Source: Tamarix chinensis (taxonomy: Eukaryota > Streptophyta > Magnoliopsida > Caryophyllales > Tamaricaceae). From it: 64,000 nt of DNA. The stretch covers positions 29,190,014-29,254,013 of the forward strand of contig CM060177.1 of NCBI GenBank assembly GCA_030549775.1, written 5' to 3'. How positions within the stretch are numbered: position 1 is the stretch's first letter; every line of letters begins with the position of its first letter. Positions 45,842-58,681 of this stretch are shown piece by piece. The notes beneath the pieces were generated by a model. The model saw nothing but the letters and a program-made list of their open reading frames with translations, was not told the DNA's origin and searched no databases. The translations under genes were made by a program, and so were the position numbers.

Positions 45842-47843
45842 GTTTTACGACCAAAAATGCAATTTGTTTGTTCTTTATTTATTTATATTGAATGTTTAGA
45901 AATGAACTTAAAATTATTTTATAACATATTATAATCAATTGATCAAAAATAATAAAAGAAATACTCAACTTAACACAACTAGGATTTTTTAGTCCGGAAT
46001 GCTAATCCGGTCAATTGTCGTTAAAGTATTTAAATTGTACAATTAGGATTGCATTTAAATATATTCCAATGTAAATTATATAATCAATTGAATAAAACAC
46101 CTCAATTACACAATCTAATTTAGATTCAAAAGAGTTTTGACCGAAAAATCCAATTTTGATCGATTTTATACAATTTTTCCAAATTGAAGCTTCCAACATA
46201 AAATTAAATACATTTGAAAGTATATTGTAAAATCAATTGAAAGAAACAACTCAATTATGCAATTCAATTTCGTTACATATGGATTTTGACCTAGAAATCC
46301 AATTCCGATTAATTCTGCATAAATTTCTAAAAGTGACGAATTCCAAAATGAAAGTAGATACATTTTACAACATATTATATACTCAATTTATCAAAAAATA
46401 GCTTAATTGAATGAATCTAAAAATCCTGACATAATCGAGTCAAAATTTTAATTTTCACAAATCAACTACATGGACTATAATCAACCTCTCTAAATCAATC
46501 ATACAACATATATATTCATAATTAAACAACATATTTAGCATATCATAAGCCGATTCATACAAAATTACTTGCAATAAAGGCTAGAGTTTGGGGTATTTTA
46601 TACTGAACGAAATATGCAAATCAAAGTTGGTGAAGGCCGGGGAAGCTGCATCGAAGGGCAAGGAGCATTCGCCAATGGTCGGGCTACAACGGGAGTGGCT
46701 GGACAATGGAGCATCATTATCGTCTTCATGCATCACTGTTGGTGTTGCTCCGCTTAGCTGCTACTAACATCGATGACGACGGTGGTGGTGCGTGGAGGAG
46801 ACGATAAAGATAAAGGGAGAGGGTGGTGTTGTTGTAGTTTTGGTTGATGGTCGAAGTAGAGAAGATGAGAAGGGAGGAGGATCAGAAGGTCGGGATGTCT
46901 GGTTGTAGATAAATGAATGGGAGAAGGAAGAAAGGAAAGAGGGAGAGAGAAGAAAATGGGGTATTCGACCGATTGGGTGTTATTTCTTTTGTTATTAATA
47001 AATATGTACAAAAAAGTGTCTAAAATACGTGAAGATTATTCACAGATAAATTTTATTTGAAACTCATTTAACGAAACACATTCATAAAGATCCAAAGGTA
47101 TTATATTAATAAAAAGGTTATTTAAAGAATTTCATAAAAGCTTTTGGAAGAAAATAACGAGCTCTGGAATCCATATTACTTACAAAAATACATAACATGA
47201 CCTCGAAAAGTATTTAAAAATATCTATAATTTTTTTTAAAACAATTATAAAGGACTAAGAATAATTTAAACAATTTTTGAAACATGTCCTCCACATACCA
47301 AAAAGGATAAAATGGAATAAAATTAATTTTGGAAAGAAAATTAGAAATAAGTTATGAAAATCTTTTTAATATAAAAGTTTTCGAAGATCATGGCGACCTA
47401 GGAAAAACAGATAAATTCAAGGACCGAAATATTTTCTTAAGCTAAAATCATTAAAATAATTTTACTATTTTAAAGAAATTTTTATAATATAAATAATTTA
47501 TTTTGTTAACAAAATATAACTCTAAAATAGAGAAATAATCACACGATGAAGTTATAATAAAAAGTAAATCTAAAATATTAAAAATTAAAATATGAGGAAG
47601 AATAGAAATATTATTTTTAAATAAAAATTGAAATCATATGAATGTAATAAAATCAAAGTCATGAATGAATTTATCTAGAATGGTCTTCAACAACAACAAT
47701 GAATTAAAATTTAATATGAATTTAAAATCGTAGATAAATCTATAAAATGAATCAAATTCAAAATAATTAAAAGTTTTATTAAATTTTGCTAATAAAGTCA
47801 TTCAACTTGAGACAATTGACTTTAAAAAATATGAGGCATTACA
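45842..47843 (-). repeat. Giant LTR copy G3 (minus strand)
   Basis: Collinear with 41431-43040 of G1 and with G2. It ends at the family terminus 'gaggcattaca' (47843). The 3' part of this LTR (everything matching 39070-41430) is missing. With G2 it could be the 5' LTR of the same decayed element, since the polypurine remnant lies between them. Confidence 0.65.
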
Positions 47844-48170
47844 CAATACATGTATCACTTCTACTTATAAAATCAGCATATATATATTTGAAACTGATAC
47901 ACAAAAACTAGTGTTGTGTACCCCGTGCATATATATAAAACTTAATGTCTATCTATACAAAATAATCAAGTATACTCGATCAAACATATAAAACTGATTC
48001 ACAAGCATCAATGGCCATAAGTATTTAATTCATTAGTAACCTACAATCCTACAAATATTCACTCTTCGTCTGATATCGTTGATGTGGCTATTCAAAATTC
48101 TTAGCTTGTCATTTCAATATACCTAACAAAAGTTTCACAATTTGCATGGTTATAAGTATTTTATTTAAGT
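47844..48170. other. AT-rich DNA without recognised features
   Basis: About 330 bp. Nothing recognised. Confidence 0.4.
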
Positions 48171-48199
48171 ATATATACATACATACATACATACATACA

Positions 48200-48251
<52 letters not shown>

Positions 48252-48455
48252 GATTTAGGCTCCTGTACAAACTATTATTTAAAATACAAATGTAGGAACT
48301 CTTAATAACCGTTAGATTTAGAGAATTTAAGGGCTAAGATTAAAACAAATTTAAGTTAGGTATGTATTAAATCTTGACCGTTGATCAAATACTAATATAA
48401 TGGTTATAATTGATTCCTATATATGTATCTTAGAAATGGTGTGTATGAGACATTC

Positions 48456-48490
<35 letters not shown>
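48171..48490. repeat. Repeat lying between two (TA)n microsatellites
   Basis: An (ACAT)n run (about 48175-48228) passes into (AT)n to 48251. A 210-bp unique segment (48252-48461) follows, then a second (AT)n run to 48490. The segment begins 'agatttaggctcctgtac' and ends 'gtatgagacattcaccc'. It contains 'gaccgttgatcaaat' and 'aaccgttagattt', phrases common in dispersed plant repeats. It looks like a small element in or targeted to a TA microsatellite. Confidence 0.5.
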
Positions 48491-48492
<2 letters not shown>

Positions 48493-48494
48493 TG

Positions 48495-48720
48495 ATAAAT
48501 GCATACCTTTGAATATTCATTCCATCATTTTACAACGACATCTTTTGTATATTTCATGACAAAATGCCTACAACTCTCATTATCACCTTGTCGTGGACAC
48601 AACATTAATTGCAATGCACCACTTAATTTTTTAAAACTATTCCAAATACTATCATCAAAACATAGAAAATATATTGCTGATTACATACATTAGTGGGAGT
48701 TCATATGTGTACTAATTTAG
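48495..48720 (-). pseudogene. Ulp1-type cysteine protease fragment, C-terminal
   Basis: The minus strand reads 'DDSIWNSFKKLSGALQLMLC', then 'PRQGDNESCRHFVMKYTKDV'. This is the C48 (Ulp1) peptidase pattern: the Asp block, the oxyanion-hole Gln (PRQ), and the catalytic Cys (codon 48570-48572) in the place of the usual D-C-G. Upstream sequence with the His is not recognisable. Such domains are carried by several plant DNA transposons. One TGG-to-TGA stop follows 'DVVVK'. Confidence 0.7.
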
Positions 48721-50099
48721 ATCCTTCTTTTTGCTTATCAAAATATTTCTTCAATGATCTAATTGAAGCATATATAGATACTTATTAATTATATAGTATA
48801 ATATATAAATCATGACAAGATTTATTAAAGCTAGAAATTAATTAATTGCTTATCAATAACCTTTAGTGGCATGTCACAACATTTTCCTCCTCGAAAGTCA
48901 AACCAACATGCCATCATTTAAGATGGATGTAAAAATACCAAAACTCAATGTGAGTTAAAAGAAAAGGGGGGAAAGTAAACTGATGTGCAGTCACCCTCAT
49001 TGTTTAGACCATATACTTATTATTTTGTCTAAGTTCTCCATAGGACTTGAGGACGTAAGAATCTATACTTGTGTTGATCATCCTCAAGTATAATTTTGTA
49101 TATAAAAACCTATAATAGAATTATACCTCACTTGAAAAATATAATTATATTTTTTTTATTATAGATATGTATTTAAAGTTGAATGAAATTATATCTTATG
49201 TATGTCTTTATATGCTGGATTTGCAGCCAGTCTATAGCTAACAAATGAATTAAGTCCTCATCTAATATATATCATACTCCATTCTATCAAATCCTAATTA
49301 CCATATGTTATTAGCCTAGTAACATGTCTTTTAAAAACATATATATATTCAATAATTAAGTTTCATTCCGTTCGTGTTAATTTTTAAAAATTTTGGTGAT
49401 CCTTTCTCTCGTTTGCGAAAAACAGATTTATTAAAATTCTTCTTATTCTTGTGTTTTGACTCTTTTCAATCCATTTGAAAATTTTAAATCGATCTAAAAA
49501 TATTTTTTATTTCATTCATCCATGCAATTCATTCACATTTCACCCTTTCCTTCGAAATTGATAAATTGTGGAAAAATGCATTTACACGATTAGATGGTTT
49601 TAGTTGTTTGTGACATTTTTAATCTGTTAGTCATCAAATGAGTTCTGAGACCAAATATTTATATATATTTGGTTTTCTAAAAATATTCTGCATCAATCCG
49701 TGGCAATTTGAACCCCCCTAATTATTTTTTTGTGTGCATTTGTAGAAAAAATGCATTTTTGCTACTTATCCGTTTTTGCCATTTTTGCTCATTTTCCATC
49801 CGTCGAGCTTCAAACCAACTTTAACAACCAATATTTTTATATATTTGTGTTTCTAATATTATTCCATATATTTTATATACATTTTTATGATTTTTAGAAT
49901 TCAATTGGCATTTTTCTCAATAAGTGTCCATTATTGGACTTTCATGTAAACTAATTAATCAAAATAAATTATAACCAATCCTCTAACTAATATTTAAATT
50001 ATAACTAGTCTCCAAACCAAACCAAATCATATTTGTAACTTGAGTACCTTTTTCTCAACCAATAAGTGCATAAAGTATCATAATCATGATTTTATGACA
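48721..50099. other. Unassigned DNA, possibly the start of giant LTR C
   Basis: About 1.4 kb without coding similarity. By spacing, the 5' part of giant LTR C should lie here (compare copy B), but I could not locate a TGTAA start. Confidence 0.35.
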
Positions 50100-50315
50100 T
50101 TTTTCTTACACACTTAAATATAGCCTAACATCTCTCTTATACCCATAATACTAGCACTCAAGTGAGGCTAAAGTCAAACCAAAAACTCACTCCACACTCC
50201 TTCATATCAAATCTCACTCTATTTTTCCCCAATCGTGCGTTCAATTGCAAAACACACATAAAATAATATAATTTCAATGGAGTTCAAAGTTGATTTATTT
50301 CCAACTTACAGCAAC

Positions 50316-50396
<81 letters not shown>

Positions 50397-52594
50397 GGTT
50401 TTTCTATTCCTTTGGTTCAAGTTTTATTTAAAATATTGCATTCCATACTAAAACTCTATACCATTTTCACTTCTGAAATCAATCTCCTTCAAGCTTGTTC
50501 TTAACTAAACATTCGCTTCCCGACCAACTTGGGCTTGTCCTTCATATATTTAATTTGGCTTTAATACCTATATAATCTTCATTGAACTTTAATGCTTCAT
50601 ATATTTAATCGGGACTTAATGACATATGAATGAGCCTTTGTGATTTAAATAGTTTGGGCCTTGATTCCTCTATGGATCAAATGCATGGATAAGATCTGAA
50701 TTTACTAAAATAATTGGCTTATGTTCATATAAGTGAATGATGAATATTTTGTGGGCCTTTTTTCTTGTTTGACCTAAATCTTTAATAAAACATTAATTAC
50801 TTAAAATGAAAAATCTTGAGCCAAGACTTGTACCACTAGAGGTAGCTAACCAAGTTAGGTTTGATATTCACTTGGTACCATTATGGTGTTTTCTATTATG
50901 TGATCTCGTGTGTCTCATGAGGTATGGGAGGTCCTCTTCTACTCTATAGGTGTCTCAATATATTTTTTCCCTATAGGAGGTGTGCATACTTAAGTAATTA
51001 GGTGTCTGGTTATTTGGTGGTCTAGATACTTTTCTTAGCAAGCCAACTACAGCTAGTTTAATTTAAGTACTTGATTAGTTGTTATGGTTTATTCGACTCT
51101 CTATCCTCAAGTTAATTGATTCAAGAGCATGTCCATCTCAAGAGTTAGCATATTTGAAGATAGTACCAATTATTCTTGAAAATCTTGAACATCTTCATAA
51201 TAACCCTGATAACATTTCATTAAGTAATTCTTGTAGTTATTACATATGTTTGCAAGGAAGAGGACTTCACATATGATATCTAATGTTTAAGACAATGAAA
51301 ATGAAAGGGTTAAAAAGTTGCACGGGAGAAAAAAATACAAGATATAAAGCGTGATTATTTATTATATCATGTATTGTAATGATTAGGTTTTATGTAGCTT
51401 TAATATTTTATGTAAACTTTGTAATATATTTTCATTCTAATTGCAACTCATTATATATACCATATGGAAATGTGTTGGTTTAACTCTTATATAATTAGTC
51501 TTGTTAATTTGGTCTTAATTAAAGATATTTAGTCTCGGCCTCATTGTCATATGTGTATATATATATGCCTTGTACATTCAGAGGTAAAGAACCATGACAT
51601 TCAATCGAACACTTATTCAATAAGAGGAACAAGAGTCAAAACTCTTAGCCATCTTTCTTCCCATTTTTTATCAAGTGAGGAGTGAAATTTAGGATCCAAT
51701 CTCTAGAGAAATTAGAGGTTTCTCTTTAAAATATATTTTGATCTTGGAGTAGATCAAAATCTACCATTCGAATCAACATTGAAATTAGCCATCTTTAATT
51801 TTCCTTACTTTTAGTTGACTTTGTTGACGATCAAACCAAAATCAAAAGTCCTACAATTGTGAAAGATATCCATCTAATATCTTACACATCATTAATATGA
51901 GGTATTGGTTTTGATCACGATAATGAAATATAATAATCAATGAATCTCATCTATCTATACATTTGCATTAGATTATTTTATACTTGATGGTTGAGTTTTC
52001 TCTTGCTCAATTGACGCCTATATGTAAGTATGTTATTATCTCATCATTATATGCTCTAATGATTTCTTTTCATGGGCCTCATACATAATTCTATCTTTTT
52101 AGGATAGTTGTGTTACTTAGTACAAGATGTGTAGTGATAATATACATTTGTAGACATTGTGTCGCAGGTATATGATGATAATCTTGTTGACTTTGAGGGG
52201 GTTCCTCAGGTGGATTGATATTGTTTTATACCCTAGGGTTAGGGTTTAGACTTATATCTATCTCATTTTACACTTTTTATGTACCCTAGATTTTGAATAT
52301 ATCTTTTGGACTCTTCTTCTCTTTTATACTCCTTATATATTTTTATATATTATATTATATAGAGTATGTATTCTGTACGTTGTTATTATGCTAAATTATT
52401 AAAGTCATTTACTATATATATACATATATATTTCACTAAGTTTTGATTATTTGTCATGATGTTTTAGCCTTGCACTTAGTACGAAAAGGGTATGGACCAA
52501 ACTTGTGCTAAGTGTGGTAGCAATACCCATGGTGTTATGATAATGCTTCCTCTTAAAAATGAAAATTTTTAGTAATAAATTATGGGGTGTTACG
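50100..52594 (+). repeat. Giant LTR copy C (3' part certain, start unresolved)
   Basis: The 'ctactctataggtg' and 'aggtgtgcatacttaag' blocks (50935-51000) match copies E, D and B. The hairpin 'cttagtacgaaaaggg...cttgtgctaag' (shortened) at 52473-52518 and the terminus 'tatggggtgttacg' (52581-52594) match the family. The final A of the terminus is G. A (CT)n-(TA)n microsatellite lies at 50320-50392, and another (TA)n follows the element at 52595-52618. Confidence 0.55.
50320..50392. repeat. (CT)n-(TA)n microsatellite
   Basis: About 16 CT units followed by about 20 TA units. The frame spanning it is driven by the repeat. Confidence 0.95.
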
Positions 52595-53424
52595 TATATA
52601 TATATATATATATATATACATTGATTTCTTTAGTCTTGAAAAACAAATGCATTGGTTATTCAACTTCTATGCTCAAATTTTGATTGCACATGATTGCAAC
52701 ATAATATATCTTCATCCTACAAGAAAATGCTTGATAATTGATAGGAGGTATGTAGTACCTTGCACACAATTCCTTTCTTCCCTCTAATTTCTTCTCTTGT
52801 TGCTCTCTAGTACTCAGATTCCTCCAAAAAAAGGTTACCGCCCTAGTAAAAAAAATGGGAAAAGAAGTTAATAGGTAACAATTAGGAAATTAATTAAGTT
52901 AACTCTCTCTATTATAATCATACTACATCATTGAGGAAAACTAGATGGCATGACCATCCAAGCATCTCCTTTGCAAAGCATAGGAGATCAGGCTCATCAT
53001 ATTTATTAAAAAAACTTTGAGAAAACATATTCGTTATGACTGTTATTGAGAGTGACTCGAAGTGTGTCTATCTCCAAACATATCTCATCAAAGACATGAG
53101 TGTTTCCTCTGGCAATAATAACCCCTTGCTTTGGTGTCTTGAGATTGCATGTATAGTCACCCTATATTCAAGATTTTCATTAATTTCATATATGCCGACT
53201 ATAGATATGTTTTAAATAAGAAAATAATTAACATTAAAATATATTACCTTAGGTAATTTTGGGATAAGTCGAATACTAGGATTCAAATGTGTAGATGTAG
53301 AAGAGAGAACACAATCATGTCAACAGCTAAGCTAGATGTTCTAACATTCATATAATTTTGTGTTTGCTATTCAATCTGTCGTTAGCTAACAATTAACTCT
53401 AATTGGTCTTCTATTAAAGTATCA
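52595..53424. other. (TA)n run and unrecognised DNA
   Basis: A (TA)n run to about 52618, then roughly 800 bp of ordinary AT-rich DNA. No domain is recognised. Confidence 0.4.
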
Positions 53425-56400
53425 TGTAATATCCTATTTTTAACTAGTTATAATTATGTGTAATTAATTACATAAATTATTGTAGAACATTTTATAGCCT
53501 CAAGATTATTTTGGATAATTCGGTAGTAATTGTGATTTTGCGGCTAGGCGTACTTTGCATATAAAATACTATTTATATATGTGAAATTTTAAGGCAAAAC
53601 TTATAAAATATTATTTGGGTCCTAAATGCTTTTCAATGTAAATCTATAAATTTTGGTTTAATTTTATTTTTGTTTGTTATCCATTTTGAAGTTTATATGC
53701 AAAATACATAATTAAGGTATCCTAGCTAAGTATCATATCAACTGTGTGTTAAAAATTATGAAAAATTATATTTAGGTTTTAAATGACTAAATAGGATGAT
53801 CCAAAAAGTTTTGTGATTTTAGGAATAGTTTTGGTATTTATGTTAGTAATTACCTTATAAGCTTGTTAATTAACCATAATTTCCATATTTTATATATCAA
53901 ACCTTGTTTTAAATTCATAAAATTTTACATGTGAGTTTTAAATATTATTTTAAGGGCTCTCATAAATTTTAGTAATTTTATGAGCTTATTTGCTATTTTT
54001 ATTAATTTTATCCTCTTTATTAATCTTTCCACCACTAAAAATAATATATAAACCCTAAAATTACTGTTCATACACGAAATTAATTTCCTACACTTACATG
54101 ATCAGATTTTGTATCAATTTGACCATTTTCTTATTCATTCAACCAAATTTTGAGCTAAAGTTACTTTCATACACTTTCTACCTATGCTAGTTGTGTCACT
54201 TTGGCTTTTCTTGCACTCAACCTTCTTCACTTGCATTCCCCATGCTTAAAGTTTACTTTGGACCTGCACACCATCACCTCCCCCATCCCTTGATTTATTG
54301 ATTGGTTTTCATAACTTCATTTAAACGTAAATACACTCCACCACCTTACACACTCAACCACCTTGTCCTTTATCATTCAAGTGTTGAACAAGCTACCTCT
54401 CCACCCCCTCTTGTGGCTACAAATTTTTGGTTCCTCCATCCCCTATCTATACCCCATTTGTCTTGCTTTGTTTTCATTCACCATTTCTCTCATTTCTCCT
54501 CTTGGTTGCTCCCACCTTTCTCTTCATTTTGGTTATTTTTACTAAGTATTCTTAAGCTTTGTTGAGCTTATAACCAAGACCCATCCTCCTCTAATTATAC
54601 TTATTCTCTTGTTTCACTTCAACATTTCCTTCTATCTAGCCTTTATTTATTTTTAAATAAGTAAATAAGGTTAGATTTATGGTTAAATTGTGAAGTTGTC
54701 GTCCTTTGTCTTCTCCTCTTGTGTCTCCATCTTTCGAAGGCGTTGATATTCTTTTGGGAATTCTTTGTATTATTTTTCTGTTTGTGCTTGGAAAGAGGTA
54801 ACCCATATGCTCCTACTAAATATATAAAAATCATGTGATAGCATGTTTGGAGTTTCTTATATTATGCTTAAGTGTAATTTGTACTTTCTTGTAATCTCAT
54901 AAAAAAGGTATGCATGCATCATATATTATTATTAATTTCCCTAAGTGTGTGACCATGTATTTTTATGCAAGGGTATGATAAATTTATGTATTTTAAATAT
55001 ATGTATGATAGCACATTAAAATAGGGTTTTTTGTGTTAAAATAATTATGCATGATTACAGTTTTATGTGCTGAATGAGCTTATTTGTGTTTTAGGGGCAA
55101 AATGGTATTTTTGTCACTCTTAAAAATTTATAGAATTTTTATTTTATATTAATGTACCTATTTTAATGTTATTTATTCATACCATGAATTCGCTTAATTC
55201 TGATAACTATTGGTATTAAAGTGGGAAACTATTGAGTAAATAACATATAATGGCATTTTGGTCGTTTATGACTTATTATGCCTCAAAGTGTGAATAATTG
55301 GAATAAGATGACCTTAATAGATTCCTAGGTTGACCTTAGAGTTAAATTTTATTTTGGTTTGGATTGTTGACCTTATGATCGACTTGAATAATTGAAAATA
55401 AAATAAAAATGGTTAAGAATGAAATTGGAATCATTGTGCATTATGTGATATTTTATGATCACCTTATTAAGATATTAATATTTAAAGTGGAAGACCTTGA
55501 GATTTGGGAATGATTGCTCTTTAGGGTTAGCTACCCTAGAGACGAGGTAGGAGCCCTCGATTTGGTTTGGTGGTTTCGTCGAATGCCTTGGCATGTTGGC
55601 GAAGGACCTAGTCTACTCTATAGGTGACCTACAGGCCCTATAGGGGGTATCGATACTTAAGGATTAGGTGTCCTAGGATGGGAGGATATTGTGTTCCTTT
55701 GTTGCACCAATATGACCGGTGTACTTTTATGTCTCCGGGTTATTATTTGTATCCCCTCGAGTAAATAAAATATGAGAAATTATTGTATAAGGATGTAAAT
55801 GGATTGTTATGATTTGTTGATTTGGTAGTTGCCTCCGTGCATTACTTGGTTTTGGTATGTTGGTTTGATAGTTGCATTCATGCACTATTTGGATTTGGTG
55901 CATTGGTTGGTAATTGTCTCGGTGATTTTCTTATCATGTTATAAGTGAAATAGATGTGGTTATTGTGAAAGGCTTTAATTATGGTTTGGTGTTTTTCTTT
56001 TCGTGGAACACCCTCGGTATAGTTGGGTTAATGAAATATTTGTAATATGATTAAGTTTGTTGTGATGGACATGTGGCATATGGCATGATATGAGTTATGG
56101 TATGAATGTGGCACTTCTCTATGGTATGTACTATTTAACATGTTATGACATGATACTTTGGGTTACTTTCTATGTGCTCCATATGATATTTACATGTTTA
56201 GTATTGTATATTAGTTTACTCAGTACCGTTGTACTGATGGGTTCCGTTTTATGGTCCTTTGCCTATTCAAATGGAAGTCTTTACCTTGCAGGAGTACTTT
56301 GAGGGTACAACTTGATGGCTTTTGGTGGGGTTTGAGAGTTAGGACTATCCGGTGTCCATTCCGGCATCTTTTGATCTGGATATCTTTTGGACTCTTATGT

Positions 56401-56682
56401 CCCCTTATGTATTTCTTTCCTTTGTAAGTTGTAAATCTTTTGTTTAATCTTATGTTATTAAAACAATTTAATATTCTAATGAAACATTTCTCTTCTTCTT
56501 ATCCATTGTTATTCTTAATTTAAGTGGATAAACGTTTTATCCTTAACACTTAGTGTAAGAAAGGTAGAGGAACCAGACTTATACTAAGTGTGGTAGTAAC
56601 ACCCTACGTTTTTTATTGGCTTAGCTTCCGCAATCAACTCTTTTTAAAGAAATTTTCAAGTGGTAAAAATGGGGGTGTTACA
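53425..56682 (+). repeat. Giant LTR copy B
   Basis: The cleanest copy: 3,258 bp from 'tgtaatatcc' to 'gggggtgttaca'. It contains a mild pyrimidine-rich block (54200-54560), the 'ctactctataggtgacc' block (55612), the hairpin 'cagtaccgttgtactg' (56221-56236), 'cctattcaaatgg', and the hairpin 'cacttagtgtaag...cttatactaagtgt' (shortened) at 56547-56592. No coding frame is conserved. Flanks do not give a clear 5-bp duplication. It sits beside a minus-strand Transposase_24 remnant that it may have interrupted. Confidence 0.75.
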
Positions 56683-57470
56683 GTATTGACGTTGGCTCTT
56701 ATATGGTTCTTCTTTAGGAGTGTCAGAACTAGAAAATCGTCAAAAAGTCCTTGACAACGTGGAACCCTATGGCAGCCCTCTAACTCAACCACTGTAAGCC
56801 TTGATCCCCAAAGCTTGAGTGAGGATGTCATTTCGACCACTCACCAATGCTCATGTCACCTAAACCTCTTCTTGTTATATAAATTATTGTAGTTAGGGGT
56901 AAGAAATGATAAGTAAATAATATTAAGAATAATATAATGATAAATCCTTAAAATTTTATCAAATATTTGTTGGGATTATTCATTGGTAGCCCTAACCTTC
57001 ACCCAAATATCCACTCTTGTAGCCATTACATATGGAGTAACTTCTTTCTCTTCACATTCCTTTGCCTCAATCTCCGTTAGAATTAATTTAAAAATCTAGT
57101 TAGTTATTATCATGTGAAACTAATAATAATCAATATATAATGACCTAATTTATTTACTTATCAACTCCTTTCTTGGTGCATTATTGCCGACACATGAAAT
57201 ATTGTGAGGGTAGGCATTTTTCTTCATAATTTTTGTTTCTTTTTAGCTCTTTTTTGCCACCGACAACATATAATTTATAGAAAAAATTAATGAATATGAG
57301 TATAATTTTTATGTATGGTGTAATATATAATGTGAGTAATTACATACCTTAGCTTCTTCTGACTTTTTTAACTTAACAAACTCAGCCCATTACTAGGGTG
57401 TGATCACAAGATGATAACTTTTTATTGGTAGTGATAGGTAAGTTCCATCTTCTGCAACCATGTAATGATA
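56683..57470 (-). pseudogene. CACTA-3 second ORF fragment (Transposase_24 type)
   Basis: The minus strand reads 'WAEFVKLKKSEEAK' with a TAG in place of an upstream codon (about 57355-57400). It continues with 'EKEVTPYVMATRVDIWVKVR' (about 57000-57060) and, after a gap, 'DILTQALGIKAYSG' (about 56770-56815). These match in order the conserved blocks of the Ptta/En/Spm Transposase_24 family. AT-rich gaps between them may be introns. It stops at the giant LTR B. Confidence 0.65.
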
Positions 57471-57979
57471 ATTAAATAAAACTTAAAGTCTTTCCAAGAT
57501 TTAACATACTTTTGATGTATAAAATTTTTACAACATTATGGAAAGCCAAAACCACTCCACATTAAGAGAAATATAAATATTATTAGCATATAATTTAAAT
57601 GGTTATATAATATCGATATACTAAAACTCATTATGCATGTAAATAAAGCCAAATTTTGTCCTTTTTCTTATTAGGTAACCTTATCTAGTTAAGATTTGTT
57701 AAAGGAACTATTGCCCGAGCTCTAGAATTTGCATATTTATACAATATGCCCCATTCTCTTCGATTGACACCCATTCATTAGTAAATTCATATACTATATA
57801 TGTAAGTCCCCTATGCCTTAACATATATACATTCCTTATATGCACACTCCTTCTATTTATGTTAGCATATTTTTTACACTCTATCATTTTGAGATGGCAC
57901 ACCAAAATCATGAAATGAACCATCAAAGAAACAAATTTTTTGGATTTGAATAAGGTATTGATCAATTTTTTTCTATTTT
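57471..57979. other. Unassigned DNA with one minus-strand open frame
   Basis: A 92-codon minus-strand frame (57708-57986) has no recognised domain. Its position upstream of the Transposase_24 fragment suggests it is part of the same decayed transposon, but I cannot show it. Confidence 0.3.
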
Positions 57980-58666
57980 TTGACAAACAAGCAATTAAGA
58001 AAATCTCTAAAAATCTAAATTCTCTTTCTACATTTTAAAATTCCAACACACACCAAGCTAAAATTACATAAACCACTGTAAAATTCCAAAAAGCTCTTCT
58101 TCATTAGTCTACCACTAAAGATGTAGAAATTTCAACCTTTAAAGAGTATGAACACTGGAGAAAATCTTTAAATCCATTTAAAATGTGATTTTTTTAGTTC
58201 AAATAGGTAGATACAATGTAGAAATTATTTCAAACTTGTTTTCAAAAATTTTTAAAAAAAAATATTATTTTCCTCATGGTTTGGTATATTTGAAAAGCTT
58301 TATTGAAAGATTTGTTTGCCTTAAGCAAGTGTAATGTAAATAAAAATTCTTTTGAAACTTTTTTAGAATAAAAAATGACTATTGATCCTAAGTGCTCAAC
58401 ATGTAAAACACAAGTACATAGAATCTTAAGTCATAAATAATTTCTACCATGGATATTCAAAGTCTTTAAAGGATTTCCTTATAGATCTTCTCTTATACTT
58501 TCGAAACTTGATTGCTCTTTGAACCTTTTCACTTGAGAGATAGTTTGAATGAGTGTGACCATCTTGATTTGAAATATATAGCCCTTACACACTTAGACAA
58601 ACAAGTTAAATACTTAAGCAATTTTGTTATCATTAAAATAAGGTTGATAGTCCTATGATGTCAACA
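57980..58666 (-). repeat. Copia-type LTR (minus strand), left edge approximate
   Basis: Read leftwards from 58666 it starts TGTTGACATCATAGGAC, then 'attttaatgataacaaaatt'. This opening, with a gene-free, A-rich body, is characteristic of long LTRs of SIRE/Maximus-like Ty1/copia elements. It is preceded on that strand by a polypurine tract. The far end of the LTR was not located. Confidence 0.5.
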
Positions 58667-58681
58667 ATCTCTCCCTTTTTT
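58667..58681 (-). promoter_or_regulatory. Copia polypurine tract
   Basis: 'aaaaaagggagagat' on the minus strand directly precedes the LTR start TGTTGAC. Confidence 0.6.

Noticed and set aside
53409..56690. AGTAT on both sides of giant LTR B as a target duplication
   Set aside because: It would require the element to start CATGTAAT and to end before its final A, contradicting the TG...CA rule. I left the duplication unresolved.
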